Of a DNA stretch of 64,000 nt, positions 1-7,991 are shown piece by piece (positions within the stretch are counted from its first letter, which is position 1; the number at the start of each line of letters is the position of its first letter). The notes under the pieces were generated by a model. That model searched no databases and was not told the DNA's origin. It saw only the letters and a program-made list of their open reading frames with translations. The translations under genes and the position numbers were made by a program. Source of the stretch: Pseudoxanthomonas composti (GTDB lineage: Bacteria > Pseudomonadota > Gammaproteobacteria > Xanthomonadales > Xanthomonadaceae); contig NZ_SAWZ01000003.1 in assembly GCF_004122095.1 (NCBI RefSeq), forward strand, positions 62,001 through 126,000, written 5' to 3'.

Positions 1-4
1 CACC

Positions 5-556
5 ATGAAGCTTCGCTCGCTCCTGCTTGTCGCCGTGGCCGCGCTCCCGCTGTCGGGCTGCGCCACCTACGACTACGCCGGCGGCGGTGGCGCCGGCGGC
101 TACTACCGCGGCGCGCCGTCGGTGCGCTACTACGATCCCTACGGCTACCCGGCTTACGGCTACGGTTACTACGGCGGTGGCTACTACGGCGGCTACGGCG
201 GCTATGGCCGCTGGAGCGGCTATCCCTACTACGGCGGGGGTGGCTATTACCCGTATCCGGTCTACCCGGTGCGTCCGCGGCCGCCACGCCCGGAAGGCCC
301 GCGTCCGCCGGACCGCCCGCCATCGCAGCGCCCGCCGCGCGGCGACAACGCGCCGCCGTGGCGCAACCCGCCGACCAATGTCGGCCGCCCGTCCAGGCCG
401 CCGCGGGACGACGCCCGCCCGCCACGTCCTGCCGGTGCACCGGCGATGCGCCCGGCGCCTGCGGCGCGCCCGCCCCGGCCGGTCAGCGCGCCACGGCCGG
501 TGACTCCGAGAAGCCCGTCGCAGAATCCGCCGTGGAGGCGTCAGGCCGAGCCTTGA
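5..556 (+). CDS. Gly/Tyr-rich, Pro-rich putative lipoprotein
   Basis: The 183-residue product starts with a short basic segment and hydrophobic stretch ending in LSGC, a lipobox with Cys19, so it is probably an outer-envelope lipoprotein. After the cysteine come about 60 residues of Gly/Tyr repeats (GGYYGG, GYGGYG type), then a Pro/Arg-rich tail. No catalytic domain is visible. Low-complexity Gly/Tyr lipoproteins of this kind occur in xanthomonads without a known role. The real start could lie upstream, because the window begins only 4 bases before this ATG, but the ATG followed by a signal peptide fits well. A different reading frame over the same bases also stays open, which is a GC-bias shadow. 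Confidence 0.7.
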   Translation: MKLRSLLLVAVAALPLSGCATYDYAGGGGAGGYYRGAPSVRYYDPYGYPAYGYGYYGGGYYGGYGGYGRWSGYPYYGGGGYYPYPVYPVRPRPPRPEGPRPPDRPPSQRPPRGDNAPPWRNPPTNVGRPSRPPRDDARPPRPAGAPAMRPAPAARPPRPVSAPRPVTPRSPSQNPPWRRQAEP

Positions 557-714
557 GCGCTTGCTTTAACGCCAGCCGCCACGCAAGCTTGCGCGACTTG
601 ACCGGTTGCGTCGTTTTCTGACGTCTCCTTAAGTCAAAGCGTTCCATGTCGACGTCCGGTGGACACTCTGGATCCCCCCTGTTCCGGCCCTGCCGGACGT
701 CGGCGCCTAAACAC

Positions 715-743
715 CACAACGCCCGGTCCTGCCGGGCGTTGTG
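715..743 (+). terminator. Terminator-like hairpin after the lipoprotein gene
   Basis: Perfect 12-bp stem, CACAACGCCCGG (715-726) against CCGGGCGTTGTG (732-743), with a 5-nt loop. Only a short T-run (CTTT) follows, so rho-independent termination is plausible but not textbook. Confidence 0.6.
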
Positions 744-777
744 CTTTGTGGGATTCGTGGGGGCTGACGCGTCGTTC

Positions 778-789
778 GGGGGGGGGGGG
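778..789 (+). repeat. Homopolymer of 12 G
   Basis: Twelve consecutive G in the non-coding region upstream of mnmG. Such tracts are prone to slippage in replication and in sequencing. It lies outside any supported gene, about 260 bp before the mnmG start. Confidence 0.9.
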
Positions 790-1046
790 CGCGGCCACGC
801 ACCGTTCGCAGTGCGACCGGCGTGGCCCATCGCGCATAAAAGTTGGGGCCGGCAGTCCCCCGACTACCGGCCCCGGGCGTCCCCGACGTGCGCAGCGGCT
901 GGCCCCTGTTCCAATTCCAGCCTAGGCGCCCCTGATGTCGCGTGCCACTTCGGGTGCCATTGGGGAATCGCAGAATCCGTGCCAACTGCAACCGCCCGCC
1001 TGGGCGCACGCGGTCGGTGTGCGCAAAGCATGAGAAAATCCACGCC

Positions 1047-2957
1047 ATGAACGCCTCCTCCCTGTTCCAAGACGACCAGCGCTACGAGGTCATCGTGATC
1101 GGCGGCGGCCACGCCGGCACCGAGGCGGCGCTGGCGTCGGCCCGCGCCGGGGCGCGCACGCTGCTGCTGACCCACAACATCGAGACCGTGGGCGCGATGA
1201 GCTGCAACCCCGCCATCGGCGGTATCGGCAAGGGCCACCTGGTCAAGGAGATCGACGCCCTGGGCGGGGCCATGGGCCGCGCGGCGGACCTGGCCGGCAT
1301 CCAGTGGCGCACCCTCAACGCCTCCAAGGGCCCGGCCGTGCGCGCCACGCGCTGCCAGGCCGACCGCAACCTCTACCGCATGGCGATCCGCCGCATGGTC
1401 GAGGCCCAGCCCGGGCTGACCGTGTTCCAGGCGGCGGTGGACGATCTGGTGATCGAACATGACGTGGTGCGCGGAGTTGTGACGCAGACCGGCCTGCGCT
1501 TCGATGCGGGCGCCATTGTTTTGACGGCGGGCACCTTCCTGGCCGGCAAGATCCATATCGGCCAGACCCAGTACGCCGCCGGGCGCATGGGCGACCCGCC
1601 AGCCAGCACCCTGGCCGCGCGCCTGCGCGAGCGCCCCTTCGGCATCGACCGCCTCAAGACCGGCACCCCCCCGCGCATCGACGGCCGCTCGCTGGACTAT
1701 GCAGCGATGGAGGAGCAGCCGGGCGATACGCCGATGCCGGTGATGTCCTTCCTGGGGCAGGTCGCCGACCACCCGCGCCAGGTCAGCTGCTGGATCACCC
1801 ACACCACCGAGCACACGCACGAGATCATCCGCGCCGCCCTGCATCGCTCGCCGCTGTACAGCGGCCAGATCGAGGGCATCGGCCCGCGCTACTGCCCTTC
1901 GATCGAGGACAAGGTGGTGCGCTTTGCCGAGAAGGCCAGCCACCAGATCTTCGTCGAGCCCGAGGGCCTGGACGTGGCGGAGATCTACCCTAACGGCATC
2001 TCCACCTCGCTGCCATTCGACGTGCAGCTGGCGCTGGTGCGCTCGATCCGCGGTTTCGAGCGGGCGCACATCACCCGCCCGGGCTATGCGATCGAGTACG
2101 ACTTCTTCGACCCGCGCGGGCTGAAGACCTCGCTGGAGACCAAGCTGGTGTCGGGCCTGTTCTTCGCCGGCCAGATCAACGGCACCACCGGGTATGAGGA
2201 AGCGGGCGCGCAGGGCCTGCTGGCCGGGCTCAATGCGGCGCGCTTCACGCGCGAGCTTCAGCCCTGGTCGCCGCGTCGCGACGAGGCCTACCTGGGCGTG
2301 CTGGTGGACGACCTGATCACCCACGGCACCACCGAGCCCTATCGCATGTTCACCAGCCGCGCCGAATACCGGCTGCAGCTGCGCGAGGACAATGCCGATG
2401 CGCGGCTGACGCCCGTCGGGCGCGGGCTGGGCCTGGTGGATGACACGCGCTGGGCGCGCTTCGAGGCCAAGCGCGAAGCCGTGGCCCAGGAAACCCAGCG
2501 CCTGCGCGCGCTGTGGGCCACGCCGGCCAACGCACTGGGCCGTGAGCTGGAAGCCGCGCTCGGCGTGGCCGTCAGCCGCGAGACCAACGCGCTGGACCTG
2601 ATCAAGCGCCCGGAACTGGATTACGCCGCATTGATGCAGGTGCAGGGCATCGGCCCGGGCGTGGACGATGCCCAGGTGGCCGAGCAGGTGGAGATCGGCG
2701 TGAAGTACGCCGGCTACCTGGACCGCCAGCGCGTGGAGATCGAACGCCAGCAGCGCAACGAAGGCACCGCGATCCCCGAGGGCTTCGACTACGCCAGCGT
2801 ACGTGGCCTGTCGGCCGAAGTGCAGCAGAAACTGGAGCGCGTGCGCCCGCAGACCGTCGGCCAGGCCCAGCGCATCCCGGGCATGACCCCGGCTGCCATC
2901 TCCCTGCTGCTAGTGCACCTGGAACGCGCGCGGCGCGGGCAGAGCCAGGTGGCTTGA
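1047..2957 (+). CDS. mnmG: tRNA uridine-5-carboxymethylaminomethyl modification enzyme MnmG (GidA)
   Basis: MnmG, with MnmE, installs the cmnm5 group on U34 of tRNAs in the cytoplasm, using FAD and methylene-tetrahydrofolate. The 636-residue product matches the family length (about 630). The FAD Rossmann motif GGGHAG sits at residues 19-24, followed by the family block [14 protein letters not shown]. The [12 protein letters not shown] block and the helical C-terminal domain that binds MnmE are intact. The ATG at 1047 was chosen because [20 protein letters not shown] puts the Rossmann strand at the usual distance; the frame stays open 105 bp further upstream, but that part does not resemble the family. 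The gene stands alone, convergent with the hydrolase gene downstream. Confidence 0.97.
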   Translation: MNASSLFQDDQRYEVIVIGGGHAGTEAALASARAGARTLLLTHNIETVGAMSCNPAIGGIGKGHLVKEIDALGGAMGRAADLAGIQWRTLNASKGPAVRATRCQADRNLYRMAIRRMVEAQPGLTVFQAAVDDLVIEHDVVRGVVTQTGLRFDAGAIVLTAGTFLAGKIHIGQTQYAAGRMGDPPASTLAARLRERPFGIDRLKTGTPPRIDGRSLDYAAMEEQPGDTPMPVMSFLGQVADHPRQVSCWITHTTEHTHEIIRAALHRSPLYSGQIEGIGPRYCPSIEDKVVRFAEKASHQIFVEPEGLDVAEIYPNGISTSLPFDVQLALVRSIRGFERAHITRPGYAIEYDFFDPRGLKTSLETKLVSGLFFAGQINGTTGYEEAGAQGLLAGLNAARFTRELQPWSPRRDEAYLGVLVDDLITHGTTEPYRMFTSRAEYRLQLREDNADARLTPVGRGLGLVDDTRWARFEAKREAVAQETQRLRALWATPANALGRELEAALGVAVSRETNALDLIKRPELDYAALMQVQGIGPGVDDAQVAEQVEIGVKYAGYLDRQRVEIERQQRNEGTAIPEGFDYASVRGLSAEVQQKLERVRPQTVGQAQRIPGMTPAAISLLLVHLERARRGQSQVA

Positions 2958-3083
2958 GCGCCACGATCCAGAAGGGACTGGATGGGCTGTCTGCCTTGTT
3001 CCGCATTCGATGACCGACGGCGATCCGAACCTGGCGTCCGGCGCCAGCTCCGATGCGGCCGCCACAGCGCGGCCGGCGTAGCC

Positions 3084-4016
3084 TCAGCGGACTTGCGGCC
3101 GCGCGATGAACTCGGTGATGGCGGCCATCCAGGCGTCGTGGGTGTTCTCCACATGGGCGACGTGGTCGGACTTGGGCAGGGTGACCCAGCGCTTGTCTTC
3201 GCTGCCCAGGCGCAGGAACAGCCGCGCGTACTTGTCCTGGGTGTTGTACCCATCTTGGGCGCCGCGGATCAGCAGCGTCGGCGCCTGCACCGTCTCCGGG
3301 GTGAAGACGAACTGCGAAGCGCTGCGCCAGTCGTTGCGGATTGGGTCGCTGGCCAGGGCCTGTGCCACGTAGGCATCGCGCAGCTGCGGGGTGAACGCGC
3401 TTTCGACCACGAAGTCCTCACCGGCGGCCTGCGCGGTGGTCTTGGCGCGCGGCGGCTGCGCGGGCGTGGGCTGGTCCTTGGGCGGGGCGTCGACATCGGC
3501 GGCGAAGCCGTACAGCACCAGCGCGGACATGGCCTGCGGCGCGCGCTGGGCGGTAAGCAACGCGACCGCCGCACCCTGCGAATAGCCCACCAGCGCCGGT
3601 GCCGGCAAGCCCGGGTGCTGGCGCTGGATCCACTGCAGCACCTGGGCCACGTCGGCCGATGCGCGATCGGGCGTGATCCAGCCGCTGGCATCGCGCGGCG
3701 AATCGCCATAGCCGCGCAGGTCCACCGCATAGGCGGCATAGCCGCGCTCGGCGAAGTCCTTCAGGACCGAGCGGTCGCCCTCGGGGGTTTGCAGGTCGAA
3801 GTTCGGACGCGCGCTCCAGGTGCGGCCATGCACCAGCAGCACGGTGCGCGTGGGCTGGGCGGCACTGCGCGACCACAGCGCCAGCGGCAGGCCGTCATCG
3901 GTGACGACCGTGGCGTGGGTGGCCGGCGGCAGCGCCGGCGCGGGCTTGCGCGCCAGCACGGGGGAAGCGGTGAGTGCCAGCAGCAGCGACAACGCGAACA
4001 GACGGATGGCTTTCAT
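3084..4016 (-). CDS. Secreted alpha/beta hydrolase
   Basis: The 310-residue protein begins with a Sec signal peptide (MKAIRLFALSLLLALTASPV, cleavage near ALA-22). It has an alpha/beta-hydrolase fold: an HGRTW oxyanion region near 63, the nucleophile elbow GYSQG with Ser146, an acid in the RGAQDG segment, and a catalytic His in the C-terminal KSDHVAHV segment. The family includes esterases, lipases and other serine hydrolases, and the substrate cannot be told. The frame continues upstream of 4016, but starting at this ATG gives a clean signal peptide. It is convergent with mnmG and lies downstream of aroD on the same strand, with 247 bp between them, so probably it has its own promoter. Confidence 0.85.
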   Translation of the reverse strand: MKAIRLFALSLLLALTASPVLARKPAPALPPATHATVVTDDGLPLALWSRSAAQPTRTVLLVHGRTWSARPNFDLQTPEGDRSVLKDFAERGYAAYAVDLRGYGDSPRDASGWITPDRASADVAQVLQWIQRQHPGLPAPALVGYSQGAAVALLTAQRAPQAMSALVLYGFAADVDAPPKDQPTPAQPPRAKTTAQAAGEDFVVESAFTPQLRDAYVAQALASDPIRNDWRSASQFVFTPETVQAPTLLIRGAQDGYNTQDKYARLFLRLGSEDKRWVTLPKSDHVAHVENTHDAWMAAITEFIARPQVR

Positions 4017-4263
4017 CTTGTGGGGCTCTGGGACAAGGGGGAGGGCAAACCTGGGATTCAGCGAGGTCTCGACAGGATCAGCGGGCCGATGGAGGCATGA
4101 CCGCTGCCTCGTATTTCGCACACCGGCGCGATCAGCGCCAGCGTTCTTCGGACCACGTCCTGGCTGGTGCCAGGAGAGCTGGCACGCGCGCTTGTCTGGG
4201 CAGTGCCCGCGCTCACCCCGACGGCCTGCGCTGGACGCGTGGAAGTCGCCTGCTCAGCAGGGA

Positions 4264-5055
4264 TCAGGCGTGGGCCGCGTGCAGCGTGTCGAGAATGCCA
4301 CGCAGCGCCCCCACCTCGATCTGCCCCGGTGCCGACGCCTTGCCGAGCATGCCGAAGGTCAAGGCCTGGCCGAAGGTCTCCCCCGCCAGGCGCGAGACCA
4401 CGCCCATCGGCCCCATCGACATGGTCAGCAGCGGGCGGTCGCTGGTCTGGCGTAGCTGCCAGGTTGCCTCGAGCAGCTTGAGCACATCGCCCGGGCTCTG
4501 CGGCATCACCGCGATCTTCAGCACGTCCGCGCCCAGCGCCTGCTGCTGGCGCAGGCGGGCCACGATCTCGGTCGTGTCGGGCGTGGCATGGAAGTCGTGG
4601 TTGGACATCACCACATAGGCACCGGCCGCGTGCGCAGCGGCGACGATGGCCTCCACCACCGCCCGGTCGCGGAACATCTCCACGTCGTACAGATCCGCCG
4701 CCCGGGCCTGGATCAGCGCGGTATAGAGCGCGCCGTAGTCGGCATCGGCGATCGCCTTGCTGCCGCCCTCGGCGCTGGTGCGAAAGGTGGCAAGTATTGG
4801 CTTGCCGCCCGCAGCCGCGGCGATCTGCGGGGCCAGCGCGACCAGGGCCCTGGCATCGCTGGCGATATCCAGGCAATCCAGGCGCCACTCCACCACGTCG
4901 GTATCGGCGCTGGCACCGATGCGCTGGGCCTGCGCCAGCGCCTCCTCCGCAGTGGCGCCGGTGATTGGCACGATGGTCTTGGGCGCACCGGGTCCGATCT
5001 CCAGCCCCTTGATGGCAATGGTGCGGATGGCGGGCAGGGCGGAAGGCTGGCTCAT
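4264..5055 (-). CDS. aroD: Type I 3-dehydroquinate dehydratase
   Basis: AroD converts 3-dehydroquinate to 3-dehydroshikimate in the shikimate pathway through a Schiff base. The protein aligns by eye along its length with the E. coli enzyme: the EWRLD motif after strand 2, the TFRTSAEGG loop, the catalytic-histidine motif NHDFH and the Schiff-base lysine in LKIAVMPQS. The SMGPMGVVSRL and SAPGQIEVG segments complete the barrel. Starting at 5055 gives 263 residues, near the usual 250; an ATG at 5112 is also in frame and would add 19 residues that have no counterpart in the family. No strong Shine-Dalgarno sequence decides this. Many xanthomonads rely on the unrelated type II enzyme (AroQ), so this may be an additional copy. 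Confidence 0.9.
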   Translation of the reverse strand: MSQPSALPAIRTIAIKGLEIGPGAPKTIVPITGATAEEALAQAQRIGASADTDVVEWRLDCLDIASDARALVALAPQIAAAAGGKPILATFRTSAEGGSKAIADADYGALYTALIQARAADLYDVEMFRDRAVVEAIVAAAHAAGAYVVMSNHDFHATPDTTEIVARLRQQQALGADVLKIAVMPQSPGDVLKLLEATWQLRQTSDRPLLTMSMGPMGVVSRLAGETFGQALTFGMLGKASAPGQIEVGALRGILDTLHAAHA

Positions 5056-5234
5056 GTCGGCAGTACTGGGAGCAGGAGTGGCGCAAGTCATCAGGGCGAT
5101 GACCGACACCATGGGGCTACTAGGGTAGTACGGCGCAGCTTCGTCTGAAGCTTTCCGAAAACCGCGGTCAGAGTGCAGTTCCCACTGCCTCTCTTGTAGA
5201 GACGCTTCTGCCCCCGCTCTCCGGGCGTTGAGAA

Positions 5235-5267
5235 AGCGGACTTAGGCTTTCCGCCTTCTAGTCCGCT
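5235..5267 (-). terminator. Hairpin just downstream of the XAC0095-like gene
   Basis: Perfect 8-bp arms AGCGGACT (5235-5242) and AGTCCGCT (5260-5267) lie 7 bp beyond the stop codon of the minus-strand gene that ends at 5274. No clear U-run follows on the minus strand, so termination strength is uncertain. Confidence 0.5.
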
Positions 5268-5273
5268 GAAGGC

Positions 5274-5996
5274 TCAGTGGAGGGGCGACATGGCGGACCG
5301 TGTCTGTGCGATCGGCCATGCCATCGGGTCAGTGTTCCCAAGGCGTACTGATGCAAACCACGGTTGCGCGCCATAAGTCGCAGGCTCTTCCTTGACCGAA
5401 TGGCGCACGGGCCGCTGCGGCAGCGTCTGGGCATCGATTTCGCTCAGGATGTCATCCACCTCTTCGGCGCGGTCGAAGATGGTGTAGCCCAGCATCGACA
5501 AGGTGCCCTTAGCGAACTCGGCCGTCGCGTCGGCATACACCGCATCGCCAAAGGCCTTGATGCTGGCGACCAGCAGCTTGAGCTTGTCGAACTGGTCCAG
5601 GGTGACACCGAGGACAAGGTGCTCGGCGTCGGCTTGCATGGCGTACGTGTGCACAGGGGCGTCGTCTTTCTCGTCAATGTCATCGCTGATCGTTTCGTCG
5701 TTGTCTTCGCCGTCCGCCTCGAGCTTGTCGCTCGACGCTTGGAGCGGCTGCGCTCGTTTCAGCTTGGGCACTGCTTGGAGCACCAGATCCAGCAGCCCGG
5801 CCAGCTGCTCCAGGCAGAACTTCAACTCCGCCATGTCCATGGCAGGTGCCGCTTCCTGCGTTTCATCCGCGCTGCGCGACGTCGCCAGCCGTGCCAGGAA
5901 GTGGATGTGGTGCCTGATCTGCGTCAGCAATCGCTGACTGTCCTCGGGCAGGTAGTAGCCCGTCATCTCCTTATCGTCGAACGCATGCTCTGACAT
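5274..5996 (-). CDS. Hypothetical protein, N-terminus resembling the XAC0095 family
   Basis: The 240-residue protein has no signal peptide or membrane segment. Its first 80 or so residues (acidic start, YLLPEDSQ-like motif written here as YYLPEDSQ, HIHFLARLA, then an LEQLAGLLDLVL helix) resemble the short XAC0095-type proteins of Xanthomonadaceae, as far as memory allows. Those are usually only about 90 residues long. Here an acidic linker (DGEDNDETISDDIDEKDD) and a second helical half follow, ending in a Pro/Arg-rich tail. Function is unknown. It faces away from the structured non-coding element at 6053-6225 and lies at the left edge of the accessory island. Confidence 0.7.
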   Translation of the reverse strand: MSEHAFDDKEMTGYYLPEDSQRLLTQIRHHIHFLARLATSRSADETQEAAPAMDMAELKFCLEQLAGLLDLVLQAVPKLKRAQPLQASSDKLEADGEDNDETISDDIDEKDDAPVHTYAMQADAEHLVLGVTLDQFDKLKLLVASIKAFGDAVYADATAEFAKGTLSMLGYTIFDRAEEVDDILSEIDAQTLPQRPVRHSVKEEPATYGAQPWFASVRLGNTDPMAWPIAQTRSAMSPLH

Positions 5997-6052
5997 CGTC
6001 GCCTCTCCTTCTCACCATGAAGTGACCGCCCGCCGTGATCGGCGGACGGGAA

Positions 6053-6225
6053 GTCGGGAGGCTAGAAACCGCGAGTAGCCGGCGGGCGTATTCCCCTTGC
6101 GGGTGTTGTATTAGCCGCCCTCCCGACGCAGGCAGCGCGTCGGTCGTCCCTGCAAGCGTGCAGGAACAAAAAACCCACCGGTTTGACGGAGGTGGGTGCC
6201 GCTACTCGAGGAGTTTCTAGGCTCC
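6053..6225. other. Highly structured non-coding element with competing stems
   Basis: This segment between two divergent genes is packed with inverted repeats. GTCGGGAGG (6053-6061) pairs perfectly with CCTCCCGAC (6119-6127). The same left arm continues as CTAGAAAC..GAGTAGC (6062-6079), which pairs imperfectly with GCTACTC..GTTTCTAG (6201-6220), so the two long pairings compete. Between them are CCTGCA/TGCAGG around a 4-nt loop and ACCCACC/GGTGGGT preceded by an A-run. The layout could be a structured RNA, an attenuator or a recombination site. No known family is assigned. Confidence 0.55.
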
Positions 6226-6250
6226 TTGATGAGGAGATTGCTATTGCGAG

Positions 6251-6619
6251 GTGTCAGTGTCAACTGCTAAAGGAAGCCACTTGAACTTTTACCGATGGAC
6301 GGAGAGTTCTAATCGACTCCGCCCCCTGTTTCCCTTCGCCGTTCGCACCGATCACCCTGGCGTGGGTCCCCGCTACATTGCGGGCTATCCGCTAGATATG
6401 TTGCGAGAAACCTTAGAACGAGTCCGGTCTGCCGATAAACGCATCGAGAAAATCTTTGGTCGCGAAGATGTCGTGGACATCACCCCCGACATCATCGGCC
6501 AACTTGTAGGACAGGGTTGGGAAGAAGCGACTCTGCTGGAAGCAGTTCGGGCGGGAGCGCAGTATTCGCCCTCGCGAAACACGGTGTTGTATCCGGCGGT
6601 TTTTGGAGAAGAGGAATAG
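6251..6619 (+). CDS. Hypothetical protein, 122 residues
   Basis: A soluble 122-residue protein with no recognised domain. The N-terminal third (LNFYRWTESSNRLRPLFPFA, then VGPRYIAGYPLDMLRETLERV) is followed by a helical middle and an acidic C-terminus. The start is a GTG at 6251; a GAGGAG Shine-Dalgarno-like sequence lies at 6231-6236, about 14 bases upstream, which is long, and a later start cannot be excluded. It is the first gene to the right of the structured element and convergent with the 346-residue unknown. Base composition is clearly more AT-rich than the flanking core genes, in line with an acquired segment. Confidence 0.6.
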   Translation: MSVSTAKGSHLNFYRWTESSNRLRPLFPFAVRTDHPGVGPRYIAGYPLDMLRETLERVRSADKRIEKIFGREDVVDITPDIIGQLVGQGWEEATLLEAVRAGAQYSPSRNTVLYPAVFGEEE

Positions 6620-6683
6620 GTGAGGGTCTAGCCCTGATCACATAGCTGGCGCCCATTCCATTTGTGGACGCTTCGAAAAAAGC

Positions 6684-6704
6684 AGAGCCCCCTTCGGGGG
6701 CTCT
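6684..6704. terminator. Strong bidirectional terminator hairpin
   Basis: Perfect 9-bp stem AGAGCCCCC (6684-6692) / GGGGGCTCT (6696-6704) with a 3-nt loop. On the minus strand it is followed by GCTTTTTTC, a good U-tract for the gene ending at 6847; on the plus strand a T5 run follows 12 bases later. Confidence 0.85.
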
Positions 6705-6786
6705 TATCGGGTCGTTTTTCTTCTAAGCCGCCTTGCGGCGGTGAACGAGGGAACACTCCCGCGATCGCGGGGAAGGACCCGATAAG
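6703..6786. other. Nested inverted repeats beside the terminator
   Basis: An 11-bp perfect inverted repeat, CTTATCGGGTC (6703-6713) and GACCCGATAAG (6776-6786), encloses two further hairpins: CCGCC/GGCGG near 6728-6741 and the palindrome CCCGCGATCGCGGG near 6758-6771. The outer arm overlaps the terminator stem, so folding may be alternative. Read on the minus strand it forms the 3' UTR of the 346-residue gene. Confidence 0.55.
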
Positions 6787-6846
6787 CGGAGGGTAGAGCA
6801 GCCAGTCCAACTGTCAAGCTGGTGAAGCAAGATGGCGCCGCTCGGG

Positions 6847-7887
6847 TTAGCCAAACCCCTTCTCGTAGCGAAACTCTCCGAGCAGCCTCCGCATGAGATC
6901 CCCATCAAGCTGTTCAAACTCGAGAACGAGTTCCTCGCCAGGTGCCCGCGGCTTCGCTGGACCATCATGCGGTGCGTTCTTGGTGTGTCCCCGGACCCGC
7001 TCACCGTTCGACTTGATATAGGGGAGGACGACAATTCGGCCGAAGTTCGCCGAATGTATCTTGCCTTCGAACCAGATTGCTTCGTCATCCTCGCTGTCTG
7101 CGCTTCCACTGCGCTCCTTCACTTGCCAGCCAATACCGCCTTGTTCATACCAGAATACGTAGCTGCCCCAAACTACGGCAGGTTTGCCGCGTGTTAGTGC
7201 GTCTGCCAAGAGTTGCTGCACACCACGCATCGTGAGGATGCGACTGGCCTCGGGAAGCAGCATCTGCCTGATCGCCGCCTTCGTTCTTCCGTAGTGATCG
7301 AACTCGTTCAGGCCGAACCCGTTTGCAATCGGGGCTCGGCGAGCACCTCTGAGGCCCTTGCGACTAGCGAGAAAAGACTTGGACCAAGAGCCACCATCGC
7401 GCCGTATAGCCATGCGTCTGCGTCGCCCATCGCCAAATGCGATTGAGCGAATATAAGGATGCTGAGTGAGTGCCGTTTCGATTTCTATACGGTAGGTTTC
7501 GTCATCCGGATGCAGTCGAGCGGGCAGCATGGCGACAGGAGTCTCAGACAACCCACGGGCTCGCCCAATTGCCAGCATTAGTTCTTCTTCTTGCTGCAAG
7601 CGTTGGTGCGACTGCCGAGCTTTTTGAGCTCGAAGTTGAAGAGAAAGGCGGCGTTCGGCGTCAGGCTCATTGGCGAGTTCCTGATCAAAAAATGCATTGA
7701 GTTCATGTTCGCGCGCCTGCGCCTCCTCCCGTGTAGAAAAAGCCCTGGCAGGAATATTGGGTGTGTCGTTCGGGTGGTGTCGCCGCCAAGATGGAGGCGA
7801 TCCACCTTTCGCGACAAGGACTTGAACGAACCAAAAGTTGTAATAAGGATCGAGCTCAGTTCGAGCACTAATATATCTGGAAGTCAT
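6847..7887 (-). CDS. Unknown 346-residue protein of the accessory island
   Basis: No domain was recognised. The N-terminus (YYNFWFVQVLVAKGGSPP) may be a small beta-strand domain. Residues 55-115 are charged and helical (EEAQAREHELNAFFDQ..., QKARQSHQRLQQEEELMLA), probably a coiled coil. The C-terminal half is basic and then beta-rich, ending in LVLEFEQLDGDLMRRLLGEFRY. There is no signal peptide or membrane segment. The ATG at 7887 is the first in frame. It lies 104 bp downstream of the membrane-protein gene and on the same strand, so it could be a distal gene of the regulator/membrane-protein operon. Base composition is AT-rich relative to the core genes. Function unknown. Confidence 0.65.
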   Translation of the reverse strand: MTSRYISARTELDPYYNFWFVQVLVAKGGSPPSWRRHHPNDTPNIPARAFSTREEAQAREHELNAFFDQELANEPDAERRLSLQLRAQKARQSHQRLQQEEELMLAIGRARGLSETPVAMLPARLHPDDETYRIEIETALTQHPYIRSIAFGDGRRRRMAIRRDGGSWSKSFLASRKGLRGARRAPIANGFGLNEFDHYGRTKAAIRQMLLPEASRILTMRGVQQLLADALTRGKPAVVWGSYVFWYEQGGIGWQVKERSGSADSEDDEAIWFEGKIHSANFGRIVVLPYIKSNGERVRGHTKNAPHDGPAKPRAPGEELVLEFEQLDGDLMRRLLGEFRYEKGFG

Positions 7888-7991
7888 AGAGACCTAGATG
7901 CTTCGCATTCAAGGACAAGGATGCTGCGCATGCAGGTGGCAATTTTGGTTCTTGCTCTGGCAAGTAGCCTTTTGCGCAGCAAGGATTGAAG

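Larger units (their letters stand above)
557..1046. other. 490-bp intergenic region before mnmG
   Basis: No convincing gene is seen. The stretch holds a strong terminator-like hairpin (715-743), a run of twelve G (778-789), and a second hairpin with arms GGGGCCGG (845-852) and CCGGCCCC (867-874). The mnmG promoter must lie between about 875 and 1046, but no confident -35/-10 pair could be picked. Confidence 0.5.

Noticed and set aside
864-2324. Open minus-strand frame opposite mnmG
   Set aside because: Antisense shadow; mnmG is intact on the plus strand.
6755-6780. Sequence around CCCGCGATCGCGGG looks like the core of a type I-E CRISPR repeat
   Set aside because: Only one copy exists, with no spacer-repeat pattern and no cas genes nearby; it is simply part of nested palindromes.
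6786-6832. Segment GGAGGGTAGAGCAGCC with a following CTGTCAA loop resembles part of a tRNA
   Set aside because: No acceptor stem, no GTTCGA T-loop and no consistent anticodon stem could be formed.
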